A stretch of 5,080 nt of DNA from Candidatus Uhrbacteria bacterium (GCA_016866635.1 VGLT01000065.1:1-5080); one strand, 5' to 3'; shown: positions 1 through 5,080, counted from the first letter of the stretch. The notes: a model not told the origin generated them from the letters alone. Translations and numbers: made by a program.

Positions 1-131
1 GTCCCGTTTGGAATCGAAGGGTATCGAAGCGAATGAACGATTTCATTCGCTGAGAACCCGGGCTGCGGATGAGCGAGGAGGTTCTAGACGTTGATCCGAC
101 GAGCAAGGGAGCAGGATTCCCTCAGGGCGCA
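1..131. repeat. 131-bp structured direct repeat, copy 1
   Basis: This stretch recurs at 176-306 with a single difference (A113 versus G288). It may begin before the window. Within it, 29-37 and 42-50 form a perfect 9-bp hairpin with a CGAT loop. AGAACC (53-58) can pair with GGTTCT (80-85). GGAATC (10-15) can pair with GATTCC (115-120), and CCC (3-5) with GGG (125-127), closing the whole unit. All three reading frames of the plus strand are interrupted by stops or lack a convincing start, so it is probably not protein coding. It could be a dispersed extragenic repeat, a structured RNA, or the remnant of a small mobile element. I do not recognise the family, and the strand is undecided because the fold is nearly symmetrical. 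Confidence 0.9.
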
Positions 132-132
132 C

Positions 133-171
133 CATAAAATAAATCTCCCTTCATGGGGGATTTATTTTATG
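133..171. terminator. A/T-flanked hairpin, probable bidirectional terminator
   Basis: Positions 133-149 and 155-171 pair as a 17-bp stem with one G-U wobble and a 5-nt loop (TTCAT). The top of the stem is G/C rich and its base is a run of A/T. Read from either strand, the stem therefore ends in a T-rich tract (GATTTATTTTATG on the plus strand), as in intrinsic terminators that work in both directions. It lies between the two copies of the 131-bp repeat. It may end transcripts from a gene left of the window, from the minus-strand gene at 382-750, or from a repeat-encoded RNA. Confidence 0.7.
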
Positions 172-175
172 TAGC

Positions 176-306
176 GTCCCGTTTGGAATCGAAGGGTATC
201 GAAGCGAATGAACGATTTCATTCGCTGAGAACCCGGGCTGCGGATGAGCGAGGAGGTTCTAGACGTTGATCCGACGAGCAAGGGAGCGGGATTCCCTCAG
301 GGCGCA
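176..306. repeat. 131-bp structured direct repeat, copy 2
   Basis: This copy matches 1-131 at 130 of 131 positions, offset by 175 bp. Here the left flank is visible: GC at 174-175 extends the closing stem, so GCG (174-176) and CCC (178-180) face GGG (300-302) and CGC (303-305) with one bulged T, and GGAATC (185-190) faces GATTCC (290-295). The internal 9-bp hairpin lies at 204-212/217-225. Homology stops at 307, but an A-rich tract follows both copies before a C-run that can pair downstream. The near-identity suggests a recent duplication or active copying. The function is unknown. Confidence 0.9.
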
Positions 307-381
307 AAACAAAAGCATCCCGACGTGATCGAGAGCTTCTGTCGTCACTTGCGCGACGCCTGCCCTCGCGTGGGATGTAGA
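307..381 (-). other. Spacer after the unknown gene; weak terminator candidate
   Basis: No reading frame is supported here. On the minus strand, after the TGA of the unknown gene, CATCCC (complement of 372-377) can pair with GGGATG (complement of 316-321), followed by CTTTTGTTTT (complement of 306-315). That is the order of stem then T-tract expected of an intrinsic terminator. The stem is only 6 bp and encloses about 50 nt, part of which may fold separately (CGTC/GACG). This is weak; the better terminator for that gene is the hairpin at 133-171. Confidence 0.25.
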
Positions 382-750
382 TCACCAGTTGATGTTGAGA
401 AAGATCTCCTCGTTGACCGAGGTGTCCATGTGCCCCTCGAAGTGACCGATTCTCGAGCTGGCATGGAGACCATCGGACTTCAGCCGTGTCCCGACCAGGA
501 CGACCACTTTCTTCATCTTCTTGTTCGAGGGCAGCGCGTAGTTCGAAATCTGGAACTGCCCATCCTGCGCGGCCTCGTGAACCAGGATCATGAGGTGATC
601 ATAGATCGCCTCCGCCATCTTCGTCGGCTCCATCATGCACAGAAAGGCTTCGCGCAAGCTCCGGTCGCGCTCTCGCCTTCGTTCCCGCTCCTGCCTCACC
701 TGAGTCGCTACTTCTCGCATCTCTACTGCCAGTGGTTTTCTTGTTTCCAT
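382..750 (-). CDS. Hypothetical protein, 122 aa, unknown family
   Basis: I do not recognise this protein. Starting at METRKPL it has 122 residues and ends in TGA. Residues 1-35 are strongly charged (a run rich in E and R around 20-33) and probably form a helix or short coiled coil. Residues 36-62 look helical (FLCMMEPTKMAEAIYDHLM). From about 65 there are beta-like strands (QFQISNYAL, KKVVVLVGTRL, EEIFLNINW), suggesting a small alpha/beta cytoplasmic domain; no signal peptide or membrane segment is seen. The start at 750 is preferred over the in-frame ATG at 792 because AGGAG lies 7 nt upstream and the longer start would overlap the putative -10. Codons are richer in G/C at third positions than in the neighbouring ribonuclease gene, which may indicate separate ancestry. 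It is transcribed divergently from rnj. Confidence 0.7.
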   Translation of the reverse strand: METRKPLAVEMREVATQVRQERERRRERDRSLREAFLCMMEPTKMAEAIYDHLMILVHEAAQDGQFQISNYALPSNKKMKKVVVLVGTRLKSDGLHASSRIGHFEGHMDTSVNEEIFLNINW

Positions 751-757
751 GAGCCTG

Positions 758-762
758 CTCCT
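758..762 (-). promoter_or_regulatory. Ribosome binding site for the 122-aa protein
   Basis: On the minus strand AGGAG (complement of 758-762) sits 7 nt before the ATG at 748-750. It is the clearest Shine-Dalgarno sequence in the window and decides the start of the unknown gene. Confidence 0.65.
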
Positions 763-787
763 ATGCTCTGTTGTGTGCAAAATGAGT

Positions 788-811
788 ATCATAAAAACAG
801 TTGTCTGTCAA
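788..811 (-). promoter_or_regulatory. Candidate promoter for the 122-aa gene
   Basis: On the minus strand a perfect TTGACA (complement of 806-811) is followed by either TATGAT (complement of 788-793, 5/6 match but only 12 bp away) or GATACT (complement of 785-790, 4/6 match, 15 bp away). Neither pairing is ideal, so the exact -10 is uncertain. A start site near 775-782 would give a leader of about 25-35 nt before the ATG at 750. Confidence 0.4.
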
Positions 812-825
812 TGGCTATTTGACAG
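805..825. promoter_or_regulatory. Operator-like inverted repeat between divergent genes
   Basis: CTGTCAA (805-811) and TTGACAG (819-825) form a perfect 7+7 inverted repeat with a 7-bp spacer, so the half-sites are 14 bp apart centre to centre. Each arm contains a -35 hexamer facing outward, one for each divergent gene. A dimeric regulator bound here could block both promoters. Alternatively the symmetry may simply result from two consensus -35 boxes placed back to back. Confidence 0.5.
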
Positions 826-847
826 CTCTTCTTCTCTCTGTTATTCT
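819..847 (+). promoter_or_regulatory. Sigma70-type promoter for rnj
   Basis: TTGACA (819-824) is a perfect -35, followed after exactly 17 bp by TATTCT (842-847, 4/6 match to TATAAT). Transcription would start near 853-855, giving a leader of roughly 140 nt before the ATG at 998. The rnj gene and the overlapping ABC gene would be served by this promoter. Confidence 0.55.
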
Positions 848-853
848 ATTTTC

Positions 854-962
854 ACCATCTGAACGCTTTTCGCTTGGTCCCGCAGATTTGCGAGGTCATC
901 GAAAGTCGTGACAGACCTCTAAAAGGTCCTCAAACAACTTAATAAATCATTTTACTCTTTTA
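854..962 (+). promoter_or_regulatory. rnj 5' leader with alternative short stems
   Basis: No ATG-initiated frame occurs here. CGCA/TGCG (881-884/889-892) can make a small tetraloop hairpin. GAGGTC (892-897) pairs with GACCTC (914-919), but the same 914-918 segment can pair with AGGTC (924-928), so the two folds exclude one another. There is no terminator T-tract after either fold, and no known riboswitch class is recognised. RNase J and RNase E messages are autoregulated in some bacteria through their leaders; that this applies here is only an inference. Confidence 0.3.
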
Positions 963-978
963 GACGATTTTTATCGTC
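963..978 (+). promoter_or_regulatory. Hairpin just upstream of the rnj start
   Basis: GACGAT (963-968) and ATCGTC (973-978) form a perfect 6-bp stem with a TTTT loop, ending 19 nt before the ATG. No Shine-Dalgarno sequence precedes that ATG (the preceding bases are A/T rich, ending ATTGGT), so the hairpin may mark or limit the ribosome landing site. It is not followed by a T-run, so it is not a terminator. Confidence 0.4.
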
Positions 979-997
979 AAATACAGAATTTATTGGT

Positions 998-3034
998 ATG
1001 GAAGCAATGAACAAATCCCGTTCGTCGGGTAGCTCTTTCGGTTCGCGAGGAAATCGGCCTGCCTTTGGCAAGCCTTCTACGGGCAAGCCTGCTGGGCGTC
1101 CTGGTTTTTTTCCGCGTCGACCAAGCGGCAATAATCAAACGCCTGTTCGCGCACCTGGCGGACCAAATCCTTCTCTTTCGTTAAAGCAAGGATTTGCTAA
1201 AGAAGAGCGCCCTTCGACCGTTCGACAAGCTCACGGTTCTGGCCATGGCCAGAATAAACGCAAACGTGGTGCCATGGGTGGTGCATTTAGCTCTGCCCCA
1301 CGCATGAGCGCGTTCAAACACAAACCGTTCCACAAAACCGGAACGGACACGGATGTGCTCATCCCTGAGGGCGAGCGCCTTAAAGTCATGGTGATTGGCG
1401 GCAATGAAGAAGTCGGCCGCAACATGACTGTGTTGGAATTTGGTCATGACATCATCATCATCGATATGGGTTTGCAATTTCCCGATGACGACATGCCGGG
1501 CGTCGATTACATCGTGCCAAACATCGCCTGTCTCAAAGGCAAGGAAAAAAACATTCGTGCCGTCATTATTACGCACGGACACTATGATCATATTGGAGGG
1601 ATTCCGCATCTCATGCCTCGCTTAGGCAACCCTCCAATTTTTGCAACAGACCTCACCTGCGGCATTATTCAAAAACGTCAGGAGGATCATCGTGACGCTC
1701 CCCCGCTCAATATTTTCTCTGTAAAAACAGATGATGTATTACAGTTGGGTGTCTTTAAAGTTGAGTTCTTTGGCGTCGCGCACTCCGTTCCCTCATCCAT
1801 GGGGGTAATTGTAAACACACCGTGTGGAATCATCGTGCACACCGGTGACTTTAAACTTGATGCGGCTCCGGGCGCGCAATCGATTCAGGAAACCGAAAAG
1901 ATTAAATCGCTTGCGGAACGCAATGTGCTCGCTCTCATGATCGACTCGACCAATGCAGAAAAACCGGGCAAACAATTGCCGGAAATCGAGATTCAGCACA
2001 ACATCGACGACATTATCAAAAACGCCAAAGGACGCATTATTCTTGGGACGTTTGCGTCCATGATCTCACGTATCCAACAAATCATCCTGGCGTGTGAGCG
2101 CAACGGTCGCAAGGTGGCCATTCAAGGGTTCTCCATGCGCTCCAACGTGATGATTTCACAAGAATTAGGGTACATGAAGATTGAAAAGCACACCCTGATC
2201 GATCCAAAAGAAATGGATAAATATCCGGCTGACAAGGTAGCCTTGATCTGTACCGGCGCGCAGGGCGAGGAACGTGCCGCGTTAATGCGAATTGCCAATC
2301 GCGAACACCCTTTTATCTCGATTCGCCCAGGCGACACGGTTGTGTTCTCATCCTCGGTTATTCCAGGGAATGAGCGCTCCGTGCAACGCGTCAAAGATAC
2401 GTTGTATCGCGAAGGCGCAGAGGTGATTCACTATAAAATGATGGACGTACACGCCGGTGGTCACGCACAGCAGGATGACTTAAAAGAAATGCACGAGATG
2501 ATCAAGCCAAAATACTTGATTCCAATTGAAGGGCATTATTCCTTCTTGTGTCACCATGCAAAAGCCGCGATCGCCAATGGATTCAATCCAAAAAACATCT
2601 TTATTGCCGACAACGGTCAGATTATGGAATTTGATCAAAAGGGCAACGGCATGTTGACCAATAAAAAGGTGCCGACAGATTACGTGTTTGTCGATGGATT
2701 AGGCGTTGGGAACACCAACCAAGTTGTCTTGCGCGATCGTCAACAATTGTCAGATGAAGGGATGGTGATTGTCGTGGCTGTGGTAGATGCAAAAACCGGC
2801 GCCCTCCAAGCTCTCCCTGATATCATCTCCCGCGGATTCGTGTACATGAAAGAGCATATCGAGTTGATTTCGCAAACACGCAACAAAGCCGCCTCGATCA
2901 TCAAAGATCGCAAGCCGGGTGCGCAAGCAGATATTGGCTATCTTAAAGATCGTCTGCGTGATGAAGTTGGAGAATTTCTGTTTATGAAGACAGAACAGCG
3001 CCCGATGATTATTCCTGTTATAATTGAAGTGTAA
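998..3034 (+). CDS. rnj: Ribonuclease J (metallo-beta-lactamase/beta-CASP RNase)
   Basis: RNase J is a cytoplasmic 5'-3' exonuclease and endonuclease of mRNA decay and rRNA maturation. The protein has 678 aa versus about 555 in Bacillus RNase J1; the excess is a Gly/Ser/Pro/Arg/Lys-rich, probably disordered N-terminus (residues 1-120) likely to bind RNA, comparable to the extension of Helicobacter RNase J. The metallo-beta-lactamase core starts near 127 with THGHYDHIGG (H193, H195, D197, H198), then H262 in AHSVP and HTGDFK (H281, D284). The beta-CASP part has DSTNAE (D316), ICTGAQGE (418-425), PGNER and VHAGGHA (H485, H489). The C-terminal domain (VFVDGLGVG at 563-571, DIISRGFVY at 608-616, RPMIIPVIIEV) is complete. 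Oddity: where the family has PVHGEY, this protein has PIEGHY (E511, H513). The start at 998 lacks a Shine-Dalgarno; ATG 1007 is an alternative. The stop overlaps the next start. Confidence 0.95.
   Translation: MEAMNKSRSSGSSFGSRGNRPAFGKPSTGKPAGRPGFFPRRPSGNNQTPVRAPGGPNPSLSLKQGFAKEERPSTVRQAHGSGHGQNKRKRGAMGGAFSSAPRMSAFKHKPFHKTGTDTDVLIPEGERLKVMVIGGNEEVGRNMTVLEFGHDIIIIDMGLQFPDDDMPGVDYIVPNIACLKGKEKNIRAVIITHGHYDHIGGIPHLMPRLGNPPIFATDLTCGIIQKRQEDHRDAPPLNIFSVKTDDVLQLGVFKVEFFGVAHSVPSSMGVIVNTPCGIIVHTGDFKLDAAPGAQSIQETEKIKSLAERNVLALMIDSTNAEKPGKQLPEIEIQHNIDDIIKNAKGRIILGTFASMISRIQQIILACERNGRKVAIQGFSMRSNVMISQELGYMKIEKHTLIDPKEMDKYPADKVALICTGAQGEERAALMRIANREHPFISIRPGDTVVFSSSVIPGNERSVQRVKDTLYREGAEVIHYKMMDVHAGGHAQQDDLKEMHEMIKPKYLIPIEGHYSFLCHHAKAAIANGFNPKNIFIADNGQIMEFDQKGNGMLTNKKVPTDYVFVDGLGVGNTNQVVLRDRQQLSDEGMVIVVAVVDAKTGALQALPDIISRGFVYMKEHIELISQTRNKAASIIKDRKPGAQADIGYLKDRLRDEVGEFLFMKTEQRPMIIPVIIEV
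1211..1254 (+). repeat. Dispersed-repeat-like insertion inside rnj
   Basis: This segment contains TTCGACAAGCTCA (1221-1233), the core of a short palindromic repeat I recall as scattered through many environmental bacterial genomes; the in-frame peptide STVRQAHG and the opposite-strand SLSNGRR are its familiar translations. ACCGT (1217-1221) and ACGGT (1233-1237) form a small dyad around the core, and TTCTGGCCATGGCCAGAA (1237-1254) is a perfect 18-bp palindrome. It adds residues of about 72-86 to the disordered N-terminus without shifting frame. The identification as a dispersed family comes from memory and needs genome-wide confirmation. Confidence 0.55.
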
Positions 3035-4788
3035 TGAAAAACAGATCCGTCCTTTCGGTCTTTTGGGAAACAACTCGAACATGGAAATGGTTCACTGGGG
3101 CGATGGTTTTGGCAGTGACGATCATGAGTTTGATCGACATTGCTATTCCTCCATTCTACAAACGATTTTTCGACGCGCTTCTCACTCGCGAAACAACAAA
3201 ACAAAATCTTCAACCCATCTTGGTCATCTTGGTGACCATTTTGGCGTTGCATGGAGCCAGCTGGCTCTTAAATACCTTGAGCGATTTCGCGTTCAACCGC
3301 TTAATGGCCAGAGGCATGGCCGACCTACAAAATCGCGCATTTTCTTATTTGATTGGTCACTCATATCAATTTTTCAGCAACCAGTTTTCTGGTTCGCTGG
3401 TACGACGCATCAATAAAATCGCACAATCCTATCAAAGCATTTTTGAAATCTTTCTGGACATTTTTTGGCCACTCACTATCTCTGTCGTTGGGATTCTCTT
3501 TGTGTTGTTCGGACGCAATCGTTGGATTGGACTTATCATACTCGCCTGGACACTTGCTATTCTCGCGTTCAATTATTTTTATGCGCGCTGGAAATATACA
3601 TTCGACATAGAAAGAAGCAGGAAGGACTCAGAAGTCACCGGCGTCCTCTCTGATGCCATTGCCAATCAAAATAACATCCAACTGTTTACGGGAAACACCC
3701 ATGAAAATAAACGGGTAAAAGAAATTACCGATGAATTGGTAAAACTCCGTATTTTTGGCTGGTCCCTAGGTGTAACCTCCAATGCCGTTCAACAAGCCTG
3801 CATGATCTTGGTTGAATTTGTTGCGACCTATGTTGCGGTCAAGCTTTGGCAAAAAAATGTGTTGACGATTGGCGACTTCGCTCTCCTTCAAGGATATATC
3901 CTGATGCTCTTTGGAAAACTACGAAGCTTTCGCAAATCCATCCGAAGCCTGTATGAAGCTTTTGCTGATGCTCAAGAGATGGTGGATATCATGAATACAC
4001 CTCATGAAATTCAAAATATACGCGGAGCAAAACCTCTTGTTGTGAAAAAAGCGGCCATTGAGTTTAAAGAGGTCGGGTTCAGCTATCACCAAACACGTAC
4101 TGTACTTAAGCATTTTGATTTGAAGATCAAACCCAAAGAAAAGGTGGCGTTTGTGGGATCATCCGGCGCGGGCAAATCAACCATTGTAAAGCTCTTGTTC
4201 CGATTCTATGACATCGATCGAGGAAAAATTCTCATCGATGATCAAAACATCTCGAAGGTTACCCAAGACAGCTTGCATAATCAAATAGCTCTTGTTCCTC
4301 AAGAGCCAATCCTATTCCACCGTACTCTCATGGAAAACATTCGTTACGGTCGGCGTGATGCAACGGATGATGAAGTGATCGAAGCGGCTAAAAAAGCGCA
4401 TTGTCATGAATTCATTTCGTCTTTGCCGTTAGGGTATGAGACCTTTGTGGGCGAGCGCGGCATTAAATTGTCTGGCGGTGAGCGTCAACGTGTTGCCATT
4501 GCGCGAGCTATTTTAAAGAATGCGCCAATTCTCGTTCTTGATGAGGCAACGTCGAGCCTTGATTCTGAATCAGAAGCGCTCATTCAAGACGCCTTGCATG
4601 AATTGATGAAAGACAAGACGGCAATCGCCATTGCCCACCGCCTATCCACCATCATGGAAATGGATCGCATTATTGTCATGGATGAAGGTCGAGTGGTTGA
4701 TACAGGAACACACGAGTCTCTGCTCAAGAAAAAGGACAATATTTATAAAACCCTGTGGGAAATTCAGGCAGGAGGGTTTTTGCCATAA
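3034..4788 (+). CDS. ABC exporter half-transporter (permease fused to ATPase)
   Basis: This 584-aa protein is a full ABC exporter half-molecule of the MsbA/BmrA type, expected to dimerise in the cytoplasmic membrane and export a lipid, drug or peptide; the substrate cannot be told from sequence. Six membrane segments are visible near residues 21-42, 61-80, 136-160, 162-182, 248-270 and 277-297. The ATPase domain has an aromatic A-loop residue Y351, Walker A GSSGAGKST (375-383), Q-loop Q423, X-loop FVGERG (471-476), signature LSGGERQR (479-486), Walker B ILVLDE (499-504, catalytic E504), D-loop SSLD (507-510) and H-loop H535. All catalytic residues are present, so a homodimer would have two active sites. 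No peptidase domain precedes the membrane part. The ATG shares its A with the rnj stop codon, implying translational coupling. Its stop codon lies inside a long inverted repeat. Confidence 0.93.
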   Translation: MKNRSVLSVFWETTRTWKWFTGAMVLAVTIMSLIDIAIPPFYKRFFDALLTRETTKQNLQPILVILVTILALHGASWLLNTLSDFAFNRLMARGMADLQNRAFSYLIGHSYQFFSNQFSGSLVRRINKIAQSYQSIFEIFLDIFWPLTISVVGILFVLFGRNRWIGLIILAWTLAILAFNYFYARWKYTFDIERSRKDSEVTGVLSDAIANQNNIQLFTGNTHENKRVKEITDELVKLRIFGWSLGVTSNAVQQACMILVEFVATYVAVKLWQKNVLTIGDFALLQGYILMLFGKLRSFRKSIRSLYEAFADAQEMVDIMNTPHEIQNIRGAKPLVVKKAAIEFKEVGFSYHQTRTVLKHFDLKIKPKEKVAFVGSSGAGKSTIVKLLFRFYDIDRGKILIDDQNISKVTQDSLHNQIALVPQEPILFHRTLMENIRYGRRDATDDEVIEAAKKAHCHEFISSLPLGYETFVGERGIKLSGGERQRVAIARAILKNAPILVLDEATSSLDSESEALIQDALHELMKDKTAIAIAHRLSTIMEMDRIIVMDEGRVVDTGTHESLLKKKDNIYKTLWEIQAGGFLP

Positions 4789-4861
4789 AAGCATAAAAAC
4801 ACGAGAGCATTAAAGCAAAGAGCTCATTGCTTTTATGTTTTAATGTTTTCATGCTTTAATG
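4784..4861. terminator. Long imperfect inverted repeat between ABC gene and trpS
   Basis: The arms 4784-4817 and 4828-4861 match as inverted repeats at 27 of 34 positions plus two G-U pairs, with a 10-nt loop containing GAGCTC. Inside, two perfect 10-bp pairs are interleaved: CATAAAAGCA (4784) with TGCTTTTATG (4828-4837), and CATTAAAGCA (4808) with TGCTTTAATG (4852-4861). The right arm also reads as tandem 7-8-mers of the type TTTTNATG (4831-4861). The ABC stop codon (4786-4788) lies in the left arm. It probably ends or attenuates the rnj-ABC transcript, although no classical G/C stem with T-tail is present. It could instead be a small repeat element. Confidence 0.6.
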
Positions 4862-4871
4862 TCTGGGACCT

Positions 4872-5080
4872 ATGCAAGATCTCCTTTTGTCCGGCATTCA
4901 ACCGACCAATAACCTCCACATCGGGAACTATCTCGGTGCGATCAAACAATGGACGGAATTACAGCATCGTTACAAATGCTTTTGTTTTATCGCCGACTTG
5001 CATGCGATCACGGTCCCACAAAATCCCAAGATGTTGCGTCAAAACATTCTCGACGTAGCCGCAACCTATCTCGCTGCCGG
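4872..5080 (+). CDS. trpS: Tryptophanyl-tRNA synthetase, N-terminal part (cut by window end)
   Basis: The frame is open to the window edge and gives 69 complete codons starting MQDLLLSGIQPTNNLHIGNYLGA. TrpRS charges tRNA-Trp with tryptophan using ATP. The family's first blocks are all visible: SGIQPTNNLHIGN (residues 7-19, the class I HIGH-type signature as HIGN), YLGAIKQW, and CFCFIADLHAITVPQNP, which aligns with the conserved VDLHALT-type stretch, then the segment ending AATYLAAG. The KMSKS motif would lie beyond the window. An in-frame TAA at 4857-4859 excludes a longer ATG start. The Shine-Dalgarno is weak (GGGA, 4865-4868). It begins 83 bp after the ABC stop, right after the inverted repeat, and may be read from its own promoter or by read-through. 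Confidence 0.93.
   Translation, partial: MQDLLLSGIQPTNNLHIGNYLGAIKQWTELQHRYKCFCFIADLHAITVPQNPKMLRQNILDVAATYLAA

Noticed and set aside
153..269. Small 38-codon frame from the terminator loop through repeat copy 2
   Set aside because: It is open, but has no ribosome binding site and begins in the loop of a hairpin; the repeat's palindromic structure explains it better.
176..306. Repeat as a T-box or other aminoacyl-tRNA synthetase leader
   Set aside because: There is no recognisable T-box consensus (GGUGGNACCGCG), and the only synthetase gene in the window is 4.5 kb away.
751..792. Longer start (ATG at 790-792) for the minus-strand unknown gene
   Set aside because: No Shine-Dalgarno precedes it and it overlaps the candidate -10 sequence, whereas the ATG at 748-750 has AGGAG at 7 nt spacing.
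244..822. 192-codon plus-strand open frame spanning repeat copy 2 and the region opposite the unknown gene
   Set aside because: It starts inside the repeat, has no ribosome binding site, lies antisense to a better gene candidate, and overlaps the divergent promoter palindrome. Its composition reads like the complement of the minus-strand gene.
1181..1609. Minus-strand open frames inside rnj (1181-1609, 1231-1425, 2122-2394, 2750-3252)
   Set aside because: They are antisense shadows of a strongly conserved enzyme gene and have no recognisable domains or start signals.
3254..3267. Perfect 14-bp palindrome GAGCCAGCTGGCTC in the ABC gene
   Set aside because: It encodes ordinary membrane-segment residues (ASWL) in frame and nothing nearby suggests a site; likely chance.
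4843..5058. 71-codon plus-strand open frame overlapping trpS
   Set aside because: It is in a different frame from the clearly conserved TrpRS sequence and is a shadow.
1..5080. CRISPR array, alternative genetic code, transposase, tRNA or rRNA genes
   Set aside because: Only two repeat copies exist and they are far longer than CRISPR repeats; no in-frame TGA interrupts the recognised genes; no transposase motifs or cloverleaf/rRNA segments were seen.

Overview
The window looks like a piece of a chromosome from an uncultured bacterium, most likely Patescibacteria/CPR (Parcubacteria-like). This rests on an RNase J with a long low-complexity basic N-terminal extension, A/T-rich terminator hairpins, weak Shine-Dalgarno signals, and a genus-unspecific TrpRS. 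No in-frame TGA occurs in the recognised genes, and one gene ends in TGA, so the code appears standard (not the UGA=Gly code of some CPR). The taxonomic call is an inference.

Layout. Positions 1-306 hold two near-identical copies (one mismatch) of a 131-bp GC-rich element, separated by a strong A/T-ended hairpin at 133-171. The element can fold on itself, with a closing stem between its two ends, and I do not recognise it. Positions 382-750, minus strand, encode a 122-residue protein of unknown function with a good ribosome binding site. Positions 751-997 are a divergent control region: a perfect 7+7 inverted repeat carries an outward-facing TTGACA hexamer on each strand, and a leader of about 140 nt with alternative stems leads into the next gene.

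Positions 998-3034 encode ribonuclease J (678 aa). Its disordered, basic N-terminus contains an in-frame dispersed-repeat-like insertion, and one conserved metal-ligand position in the C-terminal half of the beta-CASP core is altered. Its stop codon overlaps the start of a full-length ABC exporter half-transporter (3034-4788) by one base, so the two are co-transcribed and probably translationally coupled. A 78-bp imperfect inverted repeat (4784-4861) begins inside the last codons of the ABC gene. It is followed by the first 69 codons of tryptophanyl-tRNA synthetase (4872 to the window end), which is cut by the window edge.

The genes are mostly housekeeping: RNA decay/processing, export and tRNA charging. 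The unusual content is the repeated structured element at the left, the unknown divergent gene with its shared operator-like palindrome, the modified RNase J, and the interleaved inverted repeats before trpS. I see no CRISPR array, tRNA, rRNA, transposase or clear defence system.
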